Source: Chloroflexota bacterium (lineage in GTDB: Bacteria > Chloroflexota > Limnocylindria > QHBO01). From it: a DNA stretch of 8,345 bases. The position numbers and the translations under genes were made by a program. The stretch lies in assembly GCA_005882055.1 (NCBI GenBank), contig VBGQ01000045.1, forward strand, positions 1-8,345. Direction: 5' to 3'. Below, one piece after another: positions 5,939-8,345 of this stretch. The notes beneath the pieces were generated by a model. It worked only from the letters and a program-made list of their open reading frames with translations. It ran no database searches and was not told the DNA's origin. How positions within the stretch are numbered: position 1 is the first letter of the stretch; each line of letters begins with the position of its first letter.

Positions 5939-6624
5939 TCAGCCCCGCTCCCCGACCAGACGGTGCTCGATCACGAGGATTAGCCAGTAGAGGGCGACTC
6001 CAAGCGCGGCGATGGTGACCAGCGTCGCGAAGAGGAGCCGATGATCGCGCCGACCACCGCCAGGGTAGCGCCCACCCGGATCCCGCCGAAGATCGACGGC
6101 AGGGCTCCAGGGATCTCGAGTCGGGTGAGCACCTGAAGCGGCGTGGCGCGGAAGGCCCTGCCGACCTCCAGCAGCTGGCGGTCCACGGAGCGGACCCCGA
6201 CCATGGTGGCCACTGCGATCGGGAAGAAGACGATCAGCGCGCAGATGATGACCTTGGAGACGAGCCCCGTCCCGAACCAGAGCGCCATGAGTGGAGCGAG
6301 CGCCAGGATGGGGGTCGCCTGCGCGGCAACCAGGTAGGGCGAGAGCAACCGCTCCGCCAGCCGCGAACGAGCCAGCGTGTACCCGGTGACCAGGGCCAGG
6401 CTCGAGCCGATGGCGAAGCCCAGCAGCACCTCGCTCAGCGTCGTCAGCACGTGCGGCTGCATCACCCCATCGCGCCAGGCGCCCACCAGTCGGGTCGCCA
6501 CCACCTCAGGCGCCGGCAGGACGAAGGCGGGATACCCACCGATCACCACCAGCAGCTTCCAGGCGACGAGGAATGCAGCCGCGACCGCGAGCACGGGGAG
6601 GAAGTCGCGGAGCGCGCGTCGCAT
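5939..6624 (-). pseudogene. ribX: ABC transporter permease (RibX-type), internal deletion with frameshift
   Basis: An inner-membrane permease of the ThiX/SsuC kind. The ATG at 6624 has GGAGG 7 nt upstream and overlaps the ATPase stop as TGATG (a GTG at 6627 is the alternative). Residues 1-196 read normally: a first membrane helix (FLPVLAVAAAFLVAWKLLVV), further helices, and the ATPase-coupling EAA loop (EVGRAFRATPLQVLTRLEIP). The good match ends after VVGAIIG. The continuing frame gives 17 unrelated residues and stops at 5980. One frame over, LFATLVTIAALGVALYWLIL then EHRLVGERG resume the family's last helix and tail, ending at 5939-5941, 4 nt before ribY. The join at 6035-6037 lacks about 23 codons (the E-x-x-G-A-x-x-G-L-G block and start of the last helix), and the length lost is not a multiple of three. 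This is either a real inactivating deletion or an assembly error; the rest looks undecayed. Confidence 0.85.
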
Positions 6625-7505
6625 CACATGACCTCCCCGGCAGGCCGTGCCGGATCGGGCGGCGCTCCGAGGGCCGCTCGAATGCGGGACGCGGCCTCGG
6701 ACACCATGGTCGCGTCCTGGTCCGCGAGGGTCCGCGGGCGGGGCAGCCGGATCGGGACCTCCGTGACCACGCGGCCAGGCCGTCCAGCAAGCACGAGGAC
6801 GCGATCGGCCAGGAAGATCGCCTCGGGGATCGAATGGGTGACCAGCAGGATGGTGGTCTGCGTGCTGCGCCAGATCGACTGCAGGACGACGTTGAACCGC
6901 TCACGGGTGAGTGCGTCCAGCGCACTGAATGGCTCGTCCAGGAGCAGGATGCCGGGATCCAGGGCGAGGGCCCGGGCAATCGCCGCGCGCTGGCGCGTCC
7001 CACCGGAGAGCTGGTGCGGCCGCAGTCCACCGACGTCGGCGGCCCCCACCAGCGCCAGCAGGTCGCGTGCGCGCCCATCACGCTCCGGCCGCGGCCGTCC
7101 GGCCAGCTCCAGCGGGAACGCGACGTTCTCGAGCGTCGTGCGCCACGGTAGGAGCCGCGGTTCCTGGAACACGAAGCCGACGCGCGCGTCCGGTTCCCGA
7201 ACCGCCCGGCCCAGCACAGCGACCTCACCCGATCGCGCCTCGAGCAGGCCACCGACCAGCTTGAGGAGGGTGCTCTTGCCGGTCCCGTTGGCACCGATCA
7301 CGGCCACCAGCTCGCCGGAGGCCACCTCGAGCGAGACATCGTCCAGCGCAGGGCGCGGCGGGTCCCCGGGGTAGGTGAACGCGAGGTGACGAACCTCGAT
7401 CGCGGGTGCGCGTCGATCGCGCGCAGGGCGCGCGAGGACGGCAGTCCTGGGCGCCTTGATTGCGGACCCGCCGGTGTGCGTCGCGTTCGTCCCGAAGCTC
7501 CTCAT
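6624..7505 (-). CDS. ABC transporter ATP-binding protein of the flavin-type importer
   Basis: The cytoplasmic ATPase of the importer, 293 residues from the ATG at 7505. Motifs are complete: Walker A GANGTGKST (71-79), Q-loop Gln114, signature LSGGTRQR (166-173), Walker B ILLLDEP (186-192) and the switch His224 in LLVTHS. It is close to the SsuB/TauB/ThiZ group that pairs with NMT1/THI5 binding proteins. The start is uncertain. A GTG at 7556 gives 17 more residues but lies in the 3' strand of the riboswitch P1 stem, so it is unlikely. The ATG at 7505 has only a close GAGG (7509-7512). Even so, about 35 residues precede the first conserved strand (IEVRHLAF), longer than usual. It is the first gene after the FMN riboswitch. 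Its stop is shared with the permease start (TGATG), indicating translational coupling. Confidence 0.93.
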   Translation of the reverse strand: MRSFGTNATHTGGSAIKAPRTAVLARPARDRRAPAIEVRHLAFTYPGDPPRPALDDVSLEVASGELVAVIGANGTGKSTLLKLVGGLLEARSGEVAVLGRAVREPDARVGFVFQEPRLLPWRTTLENVAFPLELAGRPRPERDGRARDLLALVGAADVGGLRPHQLSGGTRQRAAIARALALDPGILLLDEPFSALDALTRERFNVVLQSIWRSTQTTILLVTHSIPEAIFLADRVLVLAGRPGRVVTEVPIRLPRPRTLADQDATMVSEAASRIRAALGAPPDPARPAGEVM

Positions 7506-7528
7506 CCGCCTCGGGGCAACCGACGCGC

Positions 7529-7550
7529 GCCACGACCCTGCAGTCGCGGC
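7529..7550 (-). other. Hairpin between FMN aptamer and ATPase start
   Basis: On the minus strand GCCGCGAC (7550-7543) and GTCGTGGC (7536-7529) can form an 8-bp stem with one G-U pair and a 6-nt loop. It lies directly after the aptamer and before the start codon. There is no following U-run, so it is not a classical intrinsic terminator. It may be part of the expression platform. Confidence 0.4.
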
Positions 7551-7553
7551 CGC

Positions 7554-7727
7554 CACCTTCTCTCATCCGGACTGTACCGTCGGCTCCGCTCGCGACGCCA
7601 TCGGCCTGGCTGCCGCTCGGATCTGCTGACACCCGGCAGCGCTGATGCGCCGGGCCGCTCGTGGGCTCTGCCCCGCACGTGCGAGGCCGCTACCACCGGT
7701 CGGGAATCACACCCTGCCCCGAAGGCG
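7554..7727 (-). ncRNA. FMN riboswitch (RFN element)
   Basis: On the minus strand all conserved RFN blocks appear in order. P1 is closed by CGCCUUC (7727-7721) and GAAGGUG (7560-7554), a 7-bp stem with one G-U. Between them are GGGGCAGGGUG, AUUCCCGACCGGUGGU, AGAGCCCACGAGCG, GUCAGCAGAUCCG, and the diagnostic GAGCCGACGGUACAG plus UCCGGAUGAGAGAAGG. These match the consensus that binds flavin mononucleotide. The P5-side hairpin is longer than usual, with inserted bases between GAUCCG and GGAGCCGACGG. The aptamer precedes the ABC transporter operon, so FMN should control its expression. No intrinsic terminator follows, which suggests translational control. This feature is what identifies the transporter's substrate class. 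Confidence 0.95.
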
Positions 7728-7732
7728 CCCCG

Positions 7733-7741
7733 AGTCTAGCA
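7733..7741 (-). promoter_or_regulatory. Probable promoter of the riboswitch-transporter operon
   Basis: TGCTAGACT on the minus strand is an extended -10 (TGn then TAGACT, 4 of 6). The predicted start site, 6-7 nt downstream, coincides with the first base of the riboswitch P1 stem (7727). A weak GTGCCG lies 17 nt upstream as a possible -35. It sits in the 43-nt gap after the kinase stop, so the operon need not depend on read-through. I see no convincing terminator in that gap. Confidence 0.55.
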
Positions 7742-7770
7742 GCGGGCGGATCGTTCGGCACCTCGGCGCC

Positions 7771-8343
7771 TCAGCCGCCGATCGCCTCCAGGCGTCCCAG
7801 CAGGTGGACCGTTGGCGCGACAGCCGGCCAGAGCGCGGTGTAGGCGTCGAAGAGCTCGTCATAGATGGACCGATGCGCCGCGACCGGGTCGCGGCGATGG
7901 TCGATGCGGACCATCGAGCGGATTGCGGCGACCGGATCGGGATACCAGCCCAGGCCGACGGCGGCCATCACCGCGGCGCCCAGCAGTGCGGCCTCGCGAA
8001 CCTCCGGCACCGCGACGCGAATCCCCAGGACGTCGGCCTTGATCTGGTTCCACGCCTCGTTGCCGGCGGTGCCACCGGTGACGCGTAGCTCCTCGATGCG
8101 CAGCCCGGCCGCCAGGATGGGCGTTGCCACCTGTCGCAGGGCGAGCGCCGCCGCCTCCATGATCGCCCGGGCCAGGTGCGGCGCCCGATGTCCCAGCGTC
8201 AGGCCGACGAAGGCTCCGCGGGCATGTGGGTCCCAGATCGGGGAGCGCTCGCCGGCGAGGTACGGGAGGAAGAGGAGGCCGTTCGCGCCGGGCGGCAGGG
8301 CGGCGGCCTCCGCGATGAGCGAGGCGACATCCGCTCGGTCCCC
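7771..8343 (-). CDS. FGGY-family carbohydrate kinase, C-terminal part (5' end off window)
   Basis: The open frame continues to the right edge, giving 190 C-terminal residues; the internal ATG at 8160 is not the start. The FGGY C-terminal domain is clear: LLFLPYLAGERSPIWDPHAR followed by GAFVGLTLGHRAPHLARAI, an ATP-site segment VTGGTAGNEAWNQIKADVLG, and VPEVREAALLGAAVMAAVGLG. Family members phosphorylate sugars or polyols (xylulose, glycerol, gluconate, autoinducer-2), and the fold is actin-like. The GERSPIWDP and ADVLG features are closest to xylulokinase or gluconokinase-like members, but the substrate cannot be assigned from this half. The stop is 43 nt upstream of the riboswitch on the same strand. 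There is no obvious functional link to the flavin transporter. Confidence 0.9.
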   Translation of the reverse strand, partial: GDRADVASLIAEAAALPPGANGLLFLPYLAGERSPIWDPHARGAFVGLTLGHRAPHLARAIMEAAALALRQVATPILAAGLRIEELRVTGGTAGNEAWNQIKADVLGIRVAVPEVREAALLGAAVMAAVGLGWYPDPVAAIRSMVRIDHRRDPVAAHRSIYDELFDAYTALWPAVAPTVHLLGRLEAIGG

Positions 8344-8345
8344 CA

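Noticed and set aside
6451..7374. A 307-codon plus-strand frame over the ATPase
   Set aside because: It is antisense to an ATPase with all motifs intact, and its translation is a Ser/Arg-rich low-complexity shadow.
7506..7556. GTG at 7556 as the ATPase start
   Set aside because: The codon is part of the 3' strand of the riboswitch P1 stem, and the 17 extra residues have no similarity to the family. The ATG at 7505 was preferred.
7742..7770. Possible terminator after the FGGY kinase
   Set aside because: The best stem is about 4 bp with no T-run, so it was not called.

Overview
The window is GC-rich and reads as a stretch of bacterial chromosome with no mobile elements, tRNAs, rRNAs or CRISPR arrays. 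Gene content (lexA-dinB with Bacillus-type SOS boxes, an FMN-riboswitch-controlled NMT1/THI5-type ABC transporter, an FTCD-like protein beside folD) and the codon bias fit a high-GC Chloroflexota lineage best. An actinobacterial relative cannot be excluded from the sequence alone.

Layout. (1) Minus strand, 1-863: the 3'-truncated rplI (ribosomal protein L9), coupled by a 4-nt overlap to a DUF1232 membrane-protein gene. (2) Plus strand, 938-3271: an SOS island. lexA and dinB (DNA polymerase IV) follow a promoter carrying a GAAC-N4-GTTC operator. A small uncharacterised gene after dinB has its own promoter with two further LexA boxes, the first overlapping the promoter spacer. (3) Plus strand, 3298-4900: a folate one-carbon pair, an FTCD_C-family cyclodeaminase/cyclohydrolase (FchA-like) and a FolD. 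This FolD has lost the catalytic Lys (V54) and its partner Gln (A98), so the FchA-like neighbour may supply the missing cyclohydrolase step. (4) Minus strand, 7741 down to 4897: an FMN riboswitch followed by an ABC transporter operon (ATPase, permease, lipoprotein binding protein), most likely a RibXY-type riboflavin or flavin-precursor importer. The permease is broken by an internal deletion with frameshift, or the assembly is wrong there. This operon converges on folD with overlapping stop codons. (5) Minus strand, 7771 to the right edge: the C-terminal part of an FGGY-family carbohydrate kinase.

The points most worth follow-up are the SOS-controlled small gene with paired operators, the apparent split of dehydrogenase and cyclohydrolase functions between FolD and its FTCD-like neighbour, the riboswitch-transporter assignment, and the nature of the permease lesion.
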